Shown here: one piece after another, positions 8,726-17,764 of the stretch | How the letters are laid out: each line of letters begins with the position of its first letter | Numbering within the stretch: the first letter of the stretch is position 1 | DNA from: ZC4RG42 sp003242425 | GTDB lineage: Bacteria > Pseudomonadota > Gammaproteobacteria > Burkholderiales > SG8-39 | NCBI GenBank assembly: GCA_937907425.1 | Contig: CALCIE010000041.1 | Location: 1 to 45,110 of the forward strand | Reading direction: 5' to 3' | Length of the DNA: 45,110 bases | The notes under the pieces: model-generated | Seen by the model: the letters and a program-made list of their open reading frames with translations, nothing else | What the model was told of the DNA's origin: nothing | The model's database searches: none | Translations under genes and position numbers: made by a program

Positions 8726-8741
8726 TGTTCCACGTGGAACC
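8726..8741. other. parS site 1 (mnmG-mnmE gap)
   Basis: TGTTCCACGTGGAACC is identical to the parS sequence I know from pseudomonads, a near-perfect palindrome centred on CACGTG. It lies in the 118-base gap between mnmG and mnmE, ten bases from a second site. Confidence 0.92.
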
Positions 8742-8751
8742 TGAATGCGCA

Positions 8752-8767
8752 TGTTTCACGTGGAACA
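8752..8767. other. parS site 2 (mnmG-mnmE gap)
   Basis: TGTTTCACGTGGAACA combines one half of the TGTTTCACGTGAAACA form with one half of the TGTTCCACGTGGAACA form and retains the CACGTG core. Its centre is 26 bases from that of site 1. Confidence 0.92.
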
Positions 8768-8782
8768 CGCGGAGGATGCAGG

Positions 8783-10120
8783 CTATTTACCGATACAAAA
8801 GCGGCTGAAGATTTCGCCCAGCAGATCGTCCGCTGTGAACGCGCCCGTGATGCGGCTCAGCGCGTGCTGCGCCAGGCGCAATTCCTCCGCCATGAATTCG
8901 GCTTGGTCGCTCACCGCCGCGGCGCGATGCAAGGCCGCCTGCGCTTCGCGCAGCGCAAGAAGATGACGCTCGCGGGCGAGGAATACGTCCTCGCTCTCCG
9001 CCTGCCAGCCGGCCGCCGCCTGCAGGCGGTTACGCAGGGCTTCGATCCCCGCACCGGTTTTGGCCGAGATCCAGACTTCGTCGGCAGTGGCCTCCGGCGC
9101 CGCCTCATCGCGCAAATCGACCTTGTTGTAGACGACGATGCGCGGCAGCCTGCCGGGCAGCTGGGCCACGATGCGCTCGTCCTCCGGCGTCACCCCGGTG
9201 CGCGCGTCGACCAGCAGCAGCACCAGATCGGCATCCTGGATGGCTTTCCACGTCCGGTCGATGCCGATCCGTTCGACCGTGTCCTCGGTCTCGCGCAGCC
9301 CCGCGGTATCGATGATGTTCACGGGCAGGCCGTGGACCTGGATGGTCTGCCGCACGGTATCGCGCGTCGTGCCGGGAATGTCGGTGACGATGGCCAGTTC
9401 CTCGCCCGCCAGCCGGTTCAACAGGCTGGACTTGCCGACGTTCGGCTGTCCCGCGAGCACCACGTTGAGGCCGGTGCGCAACAGACTCCCCTGCTCCGCC
9501 TTCCTCAGCACCTCGGCCACCGCCTCGATGAGGCCGTTCAGGCCCTGCTCGACCTCGCGGCGCTCGAGGGCATCGATCTCTTCCTCGGGAAAATCCAGCG
9601 CGGCTTCCACCCGCATGCGCAGCTCGATCAGGCGTTCCACCAGCATATCGATGGCACGCGAGAACTCGCCGCGCAGACTGCGCCCGGCGCTTTTCACCGC
9701 GGCCTCGTTGGCGGCGTCGATGAGGTCGATCACCGCTTCGGCCTGCGCCAGATCGAGTTTGTCGTTGAGGAAGGCACGGCGCGTGAACTCGCCCGGCTCG
9801 GCCAGCCGCGCCCCCAGTTCCAGGCAGCGTCGCAGCAGCATCTGCAACACCACCGGACCGCCGTGAGCGTGGACCTCCAGGACGTCCTCGCCGGTAAAGG
9901 AGTGCGGCGCCGGGAAGTAGAGCACGAGCCCTTCGTCGATGACGGTGCCCGCTGCGTCGGTGAAGCGGGCGAACGTGGCGTGGCGCGGTTGCGGAATCTT
10001 GCCCGTCAGCGCCCGCGCCATCCCGGCAAGCTCAGGCCCGGACACGCGGACAATGCCGATCCCGCCCCGGCCCGGAGCGGTGGCAATGGCAGCGATGCGG
10101 TCGGTCTCAGCGCTTGGCAC
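8783..10120 (-). CDS. mnmE: tRNA modification GTPase MnmE (TrmE)
   Basis: Potassium-dependent GTPase that works with MnmG on wobble U34. The 445-residue product has the tetrahydrofolate-binding N-terminal domain (ATAPGRGGIGIVRVSG), an inserted G domain with GQPNVGKSS (Lys230), DIPGTTRD and DTAGL, and the invariant C-terminal FCIGK. The start is GTG (10118-10120) and overlaps the end of yidC by 14 bases, so the two are probably coupled. Length is normal for the family. Confidence 0.97.
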   Translation of the reverse strand: MPSAETDRIAAIATAPGRGGIGIVRVSGPELAGMARALTGKIPQPRHATFARFTDAAGTVIDEGLVLYFPAPHSFTGEDVLEVHAHGGPVVLQMLLRRCLELGARLAEPGEFTRRAFLNDKLDLAQAEAVIDLIDAANEAAVKSAGRSLRGEFSRAIDMLVERLIELRMRVEAALDFPEEEIDALERREVEQGLNGLIEAVAEVLRKAEQGSLLRTGLNVVLAGQPNVGKSSLLNRLAGEELAIVTDIPGTTRDTVRQTIQVHGLPVNIIDTAGLRETEDTVERIGIDRTWKAIQDADLVLLLVDARTGVTPEDERIVAQLPGRLPRIVVYNKVDLRDEAAPEATADEVWISAKTGAGIEALRNRLQAAAGWQAESEDVFLARERHLLALREAQAALHRAAAVSDQAEFMAEELRLAQHALSRITGAFTADDLLGEIFSRFCIGK

Positions 10121-11750
10121 TCGCTGTCTTGCGTTGCCCGCCTTCGATCATGCGCGTGATCTGCCACTGCTGCGCGATCGACAGGATGTTGTTGACCAGC
10201 CAGTACAACACCAGACCGGCGGGGAAGAAGAAGAAAAAGATGCCGAAAATGATGGGCATGGCGAGCATCACCTTGGCCTGCACCGGATCGGGCGGGGTGG
10301 GGCTCAGCTTCGTCTGCACGAACATCGACACCATCATGAGAATCGGCAGGATGTAATAGGGATCCTGCTGGGACAAATCGGTGATCCAGCCGTAGAACGG
10401 CGCATTACGCAGCTCCACGCTGCCCAGTAACACCCAGTACAGCGCGATGAAGACCGGGATCTGCACCAGAATCGGCAGACAGCCGCCGAGCGGGTTGATC
10501 TTCTCCTCCTTGTACAGCTCCATCATCGCCTGATTCAGTTTCATGCGGTCATTGCCGTACTGCTCCTTCAGCCGCTGCAGTCGCGGAGCGACGAGGCGCA
10601 TTTTCGCCATCGACTTGTAGCTCGCAGCGGAAAGCGGGAAGAAGATCAGCTTGATCAGCACCGTCAAGGCGATGATCGCCAGGCCCCAGTTGCCCAGCCA
10701 GTCGTAGAACAGCTTCAGCACCCAGAACAGCGGCTCGGCGATCAGGGTCAGCCAGCCGTAGTCCACGACCAGATCCAGGCCGGGCGCGATGGCGCGCAGC
10801 CGGTCCTGCTCCTGCGGACCGGCGTAAAGCGGCACCGTCACCTGCGTCGATTCTCCGGGCTGCAGCGACGCCACGGGCAGGATCACGGCCGCGCCGTACA
10901 GGCCCTGCCCCAGCGAACGGATACGAAATTCGCGCGGCACCTGAGCCGGCGGCAGGAAGGCGGACACGAAATAGTGCTGCACCATGGCCACCCAGCCGTC
11001 CTGCGCCGTGCGACTGTACGGACCGTCGTCGAGATTGCCGAACGGCACCTTCGTGTACTTGTCCTGCTCGGTATACAACGCCGGACCGGTAAAGGTACTG
11101 GTCATTACCGGATCGCCGGCCGGCGCCCGGTTGTCGCGCGTGAGCTGGAAATAGCTGTGCGCCGGGCCCAAGGGTTGCGCCGTCTCGTTTACAATTTCAT
11201 GAGTAATATCAATTAGATAGCTTCCTCGCTGAAAGCCAAGGCGCTTGATCACGCGAACCCCGTCCGGGGTCGAGGTCTCCAGCCGGACTTCCAACCGGTC
11301 CTGGCCTTCTTGCAACACATACTCTTTGGCCTCGGCGCGATAGAGCGCATGGTGGGTGGGTAATTGCGCGCCGATGAGGCCGCTCTGGGCCACATAGCGA
11401 TGGTCCGGGCCCAGCAACACCAGCGGCGACGGGTCTTCGTCGCTGGTGGGATATTTGTTCAGCAGAAGCCGGGTGATGGTGCCGCCCACCGGGCTGATTT
11501 CCGCCTCCACCAGGTCCGTACGCACGCGGATCGGCTCATGGGCGGCTTCCGACGCGGACGGCGATTGCGGCACCGCGCTCGGCGCGGGCATGGTCGCCTC
11601 CGGCACGCCGCTTTCCGGCGACGCCTGGGCAGCTTGCTCGACCACCTGCTGCGGGGCTTGAGGCGGCATGTTCCGCTGCAGCCAGGCATCCCACAGCATC
11701 AACAGGGAAAAGGAAAAGATGAGCAGCAGGATCAGGCGTCGGTTGTCCAT
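10107..11750 (-). CDS. yidC: Membrane protein insertase YidC
   Basis: Inner-membrane insertase that helps Sec-dependent and Sec-independent proteins, including Fo subunit c, into the membrane. The 547-residue product starts MDNRRLILLLIFSFSLLMLW (first membrane helix), then has a Pro/Ala-rich linker and a large periplasmic domain (about 60-340), followed by the conserved membrane core with NWGLAIIALTVLIKLIFFPL and KEEKINPLGGCLPILVQIPVFI. It lies 18 bases after yidD. The length fits the gram-negative form. Confidence 0.97.
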   Translation of the reverse strand: MDNRRLILLLIFSFSLLMLWDAWLQRNMPPQAPQQVVEQAAQASPESGVPEATMPAPSAVPQSPSASEAAHEPIRVRTDLVEAEISPVGGTITRLLLNKYPTSDEDPSPLVLLGPDHRYVAQSGLIGAQLPTHHALYRAEAKEYVLQEGQDRLEVRLETSTPDGVRVIKRLGFQRGSYLIDITHEIVNETAQPLGPAHSYFQLTRDNRAPAGDPVMTSTFTGPALYTEQDKYTKVPFGNLDDGPYSRTAQDGWVAMVQHYFVSAFLPPAQVPREFRIRSLGQGLYGAAVILPVASLQPGESTQVTVPLYAGPQEQDRLRAIAPGLDLVVDYGWLTLIAEPLFWVLKLFYDWLGNWGLAIIALTVLIKLIFFPLSAASYKSMAKMRLVAPRLQRLKEQYGNDRMKLNQAMMELYKEEKINPLGGCLPILVQIPVFIALYWVLLGSVELRNAPFYGWITDLSQQDPYYILPILMMVSMFVQTKLSPTPPDPVQAKVMLAMPIIFGIFFFFFPAGLVLYWLVNNILSIAQQWQITRMIEGGQRKTASAKR

Positions 11751-11768
11751 CTGATATTCGTGTTCTGG

Positions 11769-11987
11769 TCAGGGAACAGGGTCGTAACCGCCGGGATGCC
11801 AGGGATGGCAGCGGGCAACCCTGCGCAGGGTGAGCCATAGACCGCGCAGCACGCCGTGGCAGCGCAGCGCTTCGGCGGCGTACTCGGAACAGGAAGGCGC
11901 GAAACGACAGTTGCGCCCGAGGAGCGGGCTGAGGCAATAGCGATAGCAGGCGATCAACCCCAGCAGGATCCTAAGCATCTGCCGCAC
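11769..11987 (-). CDS. yidD: Membrane protein insertion efficiency factor YidD
   Basis: Small protein that aids membrane protein insertion and is almost always found between rnpA and yidC, as here. The product is up to 72 residues with the diagnostic cysteine-containing segment CRFAPSCSEYA and the C-terminal CHPWHPGGYDPVP. A GTG start (11985-11987) overlaps the rnpA stop by 17 bases; an ATG three codons later (11976-11978) is an alternative. Confidence 0.95.
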   Translation of the reverse strand: MRQMLRILLGLIACYRYCLSPLLGRNCRFAPSCSEYAAEALRCHGVLRGLWLTLRRVARCHPWHPGGYDPVP

Positions 11988-12315
11988 GTCTCATGAGCGC
12001 CTGAAAGTCGGCCAGGCGCAGTTCGCCGTCCCCGAGCGGCCGCGTCATGCGCACTACACAATCGACGCCGCCCAGGCGTAGCTGTTCGAGGCGGAACGCT
12101 TCGCGCGCCAGGCGGCGGATACGGTTGCGGGCAACCGCCGTGCGGACCAAACGCTTGGGGATGATCAGGCCGAGCCGCGCATAGCCGACCTCGTTCGGCC
12201 GGCGATAGAGCACCAGCCCGGCAGGCGTACGCACCGGTTTACCCGCCTTGAGCGTGGCGGCGACGTCGGCCGCGCCCAGGCGCTGGAACCGACGCAGCCG
12301 CAAGCGTTGCGTCAA
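11971..12315 (-). CDS. rnpA: Ribonuclease P protein component
   Basis: Protein subunit of RNase P, which trims the 5' ends of pre-tRNAs. The 114-residue basic protein has the family signature AVARNRIRRLAREAFR. The start is TTG (12313-12315), sharing the bases TTGA with the stop of rpmH, so translation is probably coupled to ribosomal protein L34. No alternative start of comparable quality is available upstream, because rpmH occupies that space. Confidence 0.95.
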   Translation of the reverse strand: MTQRLRLRRFQRLGAADVAATLKAGKPVRTPAGLVLYRRPNEVGYARLGLIIPKRLVRTAVARNRIRRLAREAFRLEQLRLGGVDCVVRMTRPLGDGELRLADFQALMRRAADA

Positions 12316-12446
12316 ACGGCCAGACGGGCGCGCCCTTTGGCGCGACGGGCACGAATGACCGCACGTCCGCCCCGGGTGCGCATACGAACAAGGAAGCCGT
12401 GCGTGCGTTTGCGACGGACGACGGAAGGTTGGTAAGTGCGCTTCAT
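12312..12446 (-). CDS. rpmH: 50S ribosomal protein L34
   Basis: A 44-residue, very basic ribosomal protein. It begins MKRTYQPSVVRRKRTHGFL, ends RAKGRARLAV, and shows the usual MRTRGGRAVIRARR core. It is the first gene of the minus-strand unit rpmH-rnpA-yidD-yidC-mnmE and lies divergent from dnaA. A good promoter precedes it (12479-12508). Confidence 0.97.
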   Translation of the reverse strand: MKRTYQPSVVRRKRTHGFLVRMRTRGGRAVIRARRAKGRARLAV

Positions 12447-12478
12447 TTCAGTTATCCAGCATCGGGCGAAAACCCGCT

Positions 12479-12508
12479 ATTAAAGCAACCGCTTGCATGC
12501 GCTGTCAA
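12479..12508 (-). promoter_or_regulatory. Sigma70-type promoter of rpmH
   Basis: On the minus strand a perfect TTGACA (12503-12508) and a TTTAAT -10 element (12479-12484, five of six) are 18 bases apart. The predicted leader is about 25 bases. This is among the best promoter matches in the window, fitting a ribosomal protein gene. Confidence 0.75.
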
Positions 12509-12521
12509 ACTCGCCCCCGCC

Positions 12522-12530
12522 TGTGGATAA
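12522..12530 (-). promoter_or_regulatory. Perfect DnaA box upstream of dnaA
   Basis: TGTGGATAA is the exact complement of the consensus TTATCCACA. It overlaps the position expected for the -35 element of the dnaA promoter (TATGAT at 12547-12552), so DnaA autorepression is a reasonable inference. A weaker TTATCCAGC lies at 12452-12460. Confidence 0.85.
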
Positions 12531-12552
12531 CTTCCGGACCTCGGGGTATGAT
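12524..12552 (+). promoter_or_regulatory. Probable dnaA promoter
   Basis: A TATGAT -10 element (12547-12552, five of six) has a TGGATA -35-like hexamer (12524-12529, four of six) 17 bases upstream, embedded in the DnaA box. Transcription would begin about 48 bases ahead of the chosen dnaA ATG. Confidence 0.5.
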
Positions 12553-12606
12553 GGCGCGTTGCTCCAGCCTCCGCTCGGGCGCTCACACCAGAAAAGCAAT
12601 TCAAGG

Positions 12607-13971
12607 ATGGAAGGTTTCTGGCACCACTGCCTCGCGCGCCTCGAAAAAGAGCTTCCCGCACAGCAATTTACGACGTGGATCCGGCCGCTTCAAGTCGATC
12701 CCGAACGCTCCACGGAGGATGAGCTGTGCCTAACGGCGCCCAACCGCTTCGTGCTGCAGTGGATCAAGGACCGCTTCCTGTCGCGCATCGAGACCTTGGC
12801 CGGCGAGGAACGGGGCAAGCCGATACGCGTCAATATCGCGCTCGCCGGAGCGGAGCCTGAACCCGCGGCGCCGGCGGCGCCGTTCGTCCGCCGCGCGGCG
12901 AGCAGCGAAAAGAGCGCGGCGCCCCGCCAGCAGGCAGCCACGGCCGATTCCCGCTCCAACCTGATTGCCGAGTTCACCTTCGACAATTTCGTGCCGGGCA
13001 AGGCCAACGCGCTGGCACGCGCCGCCGCCATGCAGGTCGCGGAGAATCCTGGTACCTCCTACAACCCGCTGTTCGTCTACGGCGGCGTCGGCCTGGGCAA
13101 AACCCACCTCATCCATGCCGTGGGCAATCACGTGATGAGTGAGCAGCCCGGCGCGAAGGTACGCTACCTGCACGCGGCCCAGTACATCTCCGACGTGGTG
13201 CGCGCCTATCAGCAGAAGTCCTTCGACGCGTTCAAGCGCTACTACCACTCGCTCGACCTGCTGCTGATCGACGACATCCAGTTCTTCACCGGCAAGGACC
13301 GCACGCAGGAAGAATTCTTCTACGCCTTCAATGCGCTGATCGAGGCACGCAAGCAGATCATCATTACTTGCGACACCTACCCGCGCGACATCGCCGGCAT
13401 CGACGAGCGCCTGAAGACGCGCTTCAGCTGGGGGCTTACGGTGGCCATCGAACCGCCGGAGCAGGAGATGCGCGTGGCGATCATCCTGAAGAAGGCCGAG
13501 GCACTGAACGCCAGCATCCCGGAGGAAGTGGCCTTCTTCATCGCCAAGCACATCCGCTCGAACGTGCGCGAGCTGGAAGGCGCGCTGAAGAACGTGCTCG
13601 CCTTCGCGCGCTTCAGCAGCAAGGAAATGAGCGTGGAAGTGGCCAGGGAAGCGCTCAAGGACCTGCTCTCGGTCCACAACCGCCAGATCTCGATCGAAAA
13701 CATCCAGAAGACGGTGGCGGAGTACTACAAGATCAAGGTCGCGGACCTGCATTCGAAGAAGCGCACCCGCGCGATCGCCCGCCCCCGCCAGATGGCAATG
13801 GCACTGGCCAAGGAACTGACGGAGATGAGCCTGCCGGAAATCGGTGAAGCCTTCGGCAACCGCGACCACACCACGGTGCTACACGCCTGCCGAACTATCG
13901 CCACCCTGCGCACCAAGGATCCGGAGCTGAACCGCGACTTCCACGTGCTCGAACAGACGCTGAAGGGTTGA
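12607..13971 (+). CDS. dnaA: Chromosomal replication initiator protein DnaA
   Basis: AAA+ ATPase that binds DnaA boxes, unwinds oriC and loads the helicase. The 454-residue product has domain I beginning MEGFWHHCLARLEKELPAQQF, a low-complexity linker, Walker A GGVGLGKTH (Lys165), Walker B LLIDDIQFF, and the C-terminal DNA-binding signature NRDHTTVLHACRTI. The reading frame is open 38 codons further upstream, but the ATG at 12607 matches the normal N-terminus and leaves room for the promoter, so I chose it. It is followed by dnaN after 199 bases. Confidence 0.96.
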   Translation: MEGFWHHCLARLEKELPAQQFTTWIRPLQVDPERSTEDELCLTAPNRFVLQWIKDRFLSRIETLAGEERGKPIRVNIALAGAEPEPAAPAAPFVRRAASSEKSAAPRQQAATADSRSNLIAEFTFDNFVPGKANALARAAAMQVAENPGTSYNPLFVYGGVGLGKTHLIHAVGNHVMSEQPGAKVRYLHAAQYISDVVRAYQQKSFDAFKRYYHSLDLLLIDDIQFFTGKDRTQEEFFYAFNALIEARKQIIITCDTYPRDIAGIDERLKTRFSWGLTVAIEPPEQEMRVAIILKKAEALNASIPEEVAFFIAKHIRSNVRELEGALKNVLAFARFSSKEMSVEVAREALKDLLSVHNRQISIENIQKTVAEYYKIKVADLHSKKRTRAIARPRQMAMALAKELTEMSLPEIGEAFGNRDHTTVLHACRTIATLRTKDPELNRDFHVLEQTLKG

Positions 13972-14057
13972 ACAACGCATGTATAGTCTGACCAAAACTG
14001 TGTACAACGCGGCCGGCGCGCGGGAGGCAACGCAAGTTGTTCCGCTTCGTACAGTCC

Positions 14058-14131
14058 CGTCCACAACTTGGTCCACAAGCTATTCACAGCCCAAGTCCTT
14101 GAGCCGCAGAGCTTGTGGATGCTTATCCCCG
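14058..14131. promoter_or_regulatory. Candidate DnaA-binding array in the dnaA-dnaN gap
   Basis: Three TCCACA cores in the same orientation end at 14066, 14078 and 14089 (spacings 12 and 11, about one helical turn). The last is CTATTCACA, one mismatch from the DnaA-box consensus TTATNCACA. Two opposed 7-of-9 matches follow directly, TGTGGATGC (14114-14122) and TTATCCCCG (14123-14131). The layout suggests part of oriC or dnaN control. No strongly AT-rich unwinding element is obvious. Confidence 0.5.
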
Positions 14132-14170
14132 TATTGAGCGGCGCTCATCATCCATAACCAGGGAAAAGAT

Positions 14171-15280
14171 ATGAACCTATTAAAGACAAACCGCGAGACG
14201 CTATTGAAGCCCTTGCAGGCAGTGTCGGGGATCATCGAGCGACGCCATACACTGCCGATCCTCTCGAACGTACTGATCGAACGCGACGCGACGCGGCTGT
14301 CGTTCATCGCCACCGACATCGAGATCGAGATCACGGCTTCGGTCGACGTCGACCCGGCCGGAGAGAGCAAGTCGATCACCGTCGGTGCGCGCAAGTTGCT
14401 CGACATTCTTCGTGCGTTGCCCGAAGGCAGCGAGGTGAGCCTCGCACTGGCGGACAAACGGCTGCAGGTAAAGAGCGGCAAGAGCCGGTTCAATCTGCAG
14501 ACGCTGCCGGCCGAGGATTTCCCCCGACTGGCTGCGCCGGAAGGCTCGGGCGTGCAGTTCGAGCTGCCGCAGAAGCTGCTGAAGAACCTGTTCTCCCAGG
14601 TGCAGTACGCCATGGCGCAGCAGGACATCCGCTATTACCTCAACGGCCTGCTGATGGTGATCGACGCGGGCGAGCTGCGCGTGGTGGCGACAGACGGCCA
14701 CCGTCTCGCGCTCGCTTCCAAAGAAGTGGCGAACAAGGAGTTGGGCAAACAGGAGGTGATCCTGCCGCGCAAGACGGTGCTCGAACTGGCCAAACTGCTC
14801 GACGACAGCGACGAACCGGTCGCGATCGAATTGTCCGGCTCGCAGGCCCGCTTCAAGTTCGGGGACATCCTGCTCGCCTCCAAACTGGTGGACGGCAAGT
14901 TCCCGGACTATCAGCGCGTCATTCCGACCCAGCATCCCAAGCGCCTGCAGCTCAATCGCGTGACGCTGCAACAGGCGTTGCAACGCGCGGCGATCCTCAC
15001 CAGCGACAAGTTCCGCGGCGTGCGCTGGATGCTGACCGAGAACAGCCTCAAGATCAGCTGCAGCAACACCGAGCAGGAAGAAGCGCAGGAAGAACTCGAC
15101 GTGGTCTATCAGGGGGACGCCCTCGACATCGGCTTCAACGTCGGTTACCTCCTCGACGTGTTGAACAACCTCGACGCCGAGGAAGTGAGCGTTGCTCTTG
15201 GCGACGCGAACTCGAGCGCCCTGATCACCGTGCCCGGCCGTGACGACTTCAAGTACGTCGTCATGCCCATGCGTATCTAG
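14171..15280 (+). CDS. dnaN: DNA polymerase III subunit beta (sliding clamp)
   Basis: Ring-shaped processivity clamp of the replicative polymerase. The 369-residue product begins MNLLKTNRETLLKPLQAVSGIIERRHTLPILSN in family style (quoted here in part as LQAVSGIIERRHTLPILSN) and ends VVMPMRI, the usual C-terminus near the partner-binding pocket. It follows dnaA and precedes gyrB by only 8 bases; recF, often found between them, is absent. Confidence 0.96.
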   Translation: MNLLKTNRETLLKPLQAVSGIIERRHTLPILSNVLIERDATRLSFIATDIEIEITASVDVDPAGESKSITVGARKLLDILRALPEGSEVSLALADKRLQVKSGKSRFNLQTLPAEDFPRLAAPEGSGVQFELPQKLLKNLFSQVQYAMAQQDIRYYLNGLLMVIDAGELRVVATDGHRLALASKEVANKELGKQEVILPRKTVLELAKLLDDSDEPVAIELSGSQARFKFGDILLASKLVDGKFPDYQRVIPTQHPKRLQLNRVTLQQALQRAAILTSDKFRGVRWMLTENSLKISCSNTEQEEAQEELDVVYQGDALDIGFNVGYLLDVLNNLDAEEVSVALGDANSSALITVPGRDDFKYVVMPMRI

Positions 15281-15288
15281 GAATAGAA

Positions 15289-17733
<2,445 letters not shown>

Positions 17734-17738
17734 GCGCA

Positions 17739-17764
17739 GCGCGCGGCTTCAGCTCGCCGCGCGC
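17739..17764. terminator. Hairpin between convergent gyrB and topoisomerase gene
   Basis: GCGCGCGGC (17739-17747) and GCCGCGCGC (17756-17764) form a perfect 9-bp stem with an 8-base loop spanning the gap between the two stops. There is no T-run, so it is not a classical terminator, but a stem this strong could slow polymerase from both sides. Confidence 0.4.
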
